DNA of 62,118 nt from Chloroflexota bacterium. GTDB taxonomy: Bacteria; Chloroflexota; Anaerolineae; Anaerolineales; Anaerolineaceae. The stretch lies in assembly GCA_009773005.1 (NCBI GenBank), contig WOUT01000011.1, positions 1 through 62,118 of the forward strand, given 5' to 3'. Shown piece by piece: positions 62,081 to 62,118 of this stretch. The notes under the pieces are model-generated. The model ran no database searches. It worked only from the letters and a program-made list of their open reading frames with translations, and had not been told where the DNA came from. A program made the translations under genes and the position numbers. The stretch's first letter is position 1. Every line of letters begins with the position of its first letter.

Positions 62081-62118
62081 ATGGAAATTCTAAGGTTTTT
62101 GAAATTGCCAGGGGCAGA
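62081..62118 (+). CDS. start of a gene running off the window
   Basis: An ATG at 62081 with GAGAGGAGGACT upstream (GGAGG, 4-base spacing) opens 12 codons (MEILRFLKLPGA) to the window edge. The ribosome site is strong, but the protein cannot be identified. Confidence 0.4.
   Translation, partial: MEILRFLKLPGA

Noticed and set aside
1-62118. CRISPR array, rRNA operon or prophage
   Set aside because: No regularly spaced repeats, no rRNA-like blocks and no phage structural genes or integrase were found.

Overview
The window reads as chromosomal DNA of a free-living bacterium, most likely a Chloroflexota member of the Anaerolineae. This rests on gene content rather than on a marker comparison: FmdB-type zinc ribbons, DUF4173 and DUF4405 membrane proteins, Pro/Thr-linker lipoproteins with an SH3-like domain, MenA, a C39-like/TPR protein and many PAS sensors. 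There is no rRNA operon, no intact tRNA, no CRISPR array and no prophage. Most genes are ordinary core or accessory metabolism. I found no clear new defence or biosynthetic system.

Layout. 1-6.5 kb: start of a NurA-like gene, mntP, fmdB, a small membrane protein with a DUF4173 protein, an alkyltransferase-like protein, then a flippase-like membrane protein and an FAD oxidoreductase. 7-10.4 kb: dnaA, a 354-base gap with a strong hairpin, then RNase J (no dnaN). 10.6-12.6 kb: a small membrane protein and a scar where an MFS transporter and its divergent TetR regulator have each lost their 5' end. 12.8-14.8 kb: MBL-fold protein, small protein and mutY in one unit. 15-25.4 kb: a membrane zinc ribbon, a Yip1-like protein, a hybrid histidine kinase (914 aa), a nucleoside-phosphorylase-like protein (571 aa) and a 1507-residue receptor ending in an HD-GYP c-di-GMP phosphodiesterase.

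25.5-31.9 kb: a DMT transporter, then a minus-strand catabolic operon with a good promoter: aldehyde (P5C-type) dehydrogenase, CoA-transferase A and B, D-2-hydroxyacid dehydrogenase, HAD hydrolase. 31.9-40.3 kb: a tightly overlapping operon, sbcD, a CNNM/CorC-type membrane protein, sbcC, two glycosyltransferases and an ADP-ribosylglycohydrolase. 40.3-51.7 kb: C39-like/TPR protein, esterase, a 37-residue Lys-rich protein, dnaK, NfeD-type protease, two permeases, aldo/keto reductase, HEAT-repeat protein and an internally deleted aspartate racemase gene.

52-62 kb: a polytopic DUF4405 protein with an internal twin-arginine motif and a six-cysteine tail, an ABC exporter, a complete IS1182-type insertion sequence with 8-bp target duplications inside a palindrome, a lipoprotein, a cysteine-cluster protein, an MFS permease, menA and a degenerate tRNA-Leu-like remnant.

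Promoters with near-consensus -35/-10 boxes and 17-bp spacing recur, together with hairpin terminators. Two genes (the flippase-like gene and menA) have a -10 box only 7-8 bases before the ATG and no Shine-Dalgarno sequence, so they look leaderless. Several start codons were moved from the longest frame on the basis of Shine-Dalgarno sequences, including a TTG start for CoA-transferase B and a GTG start for an MFS permease.
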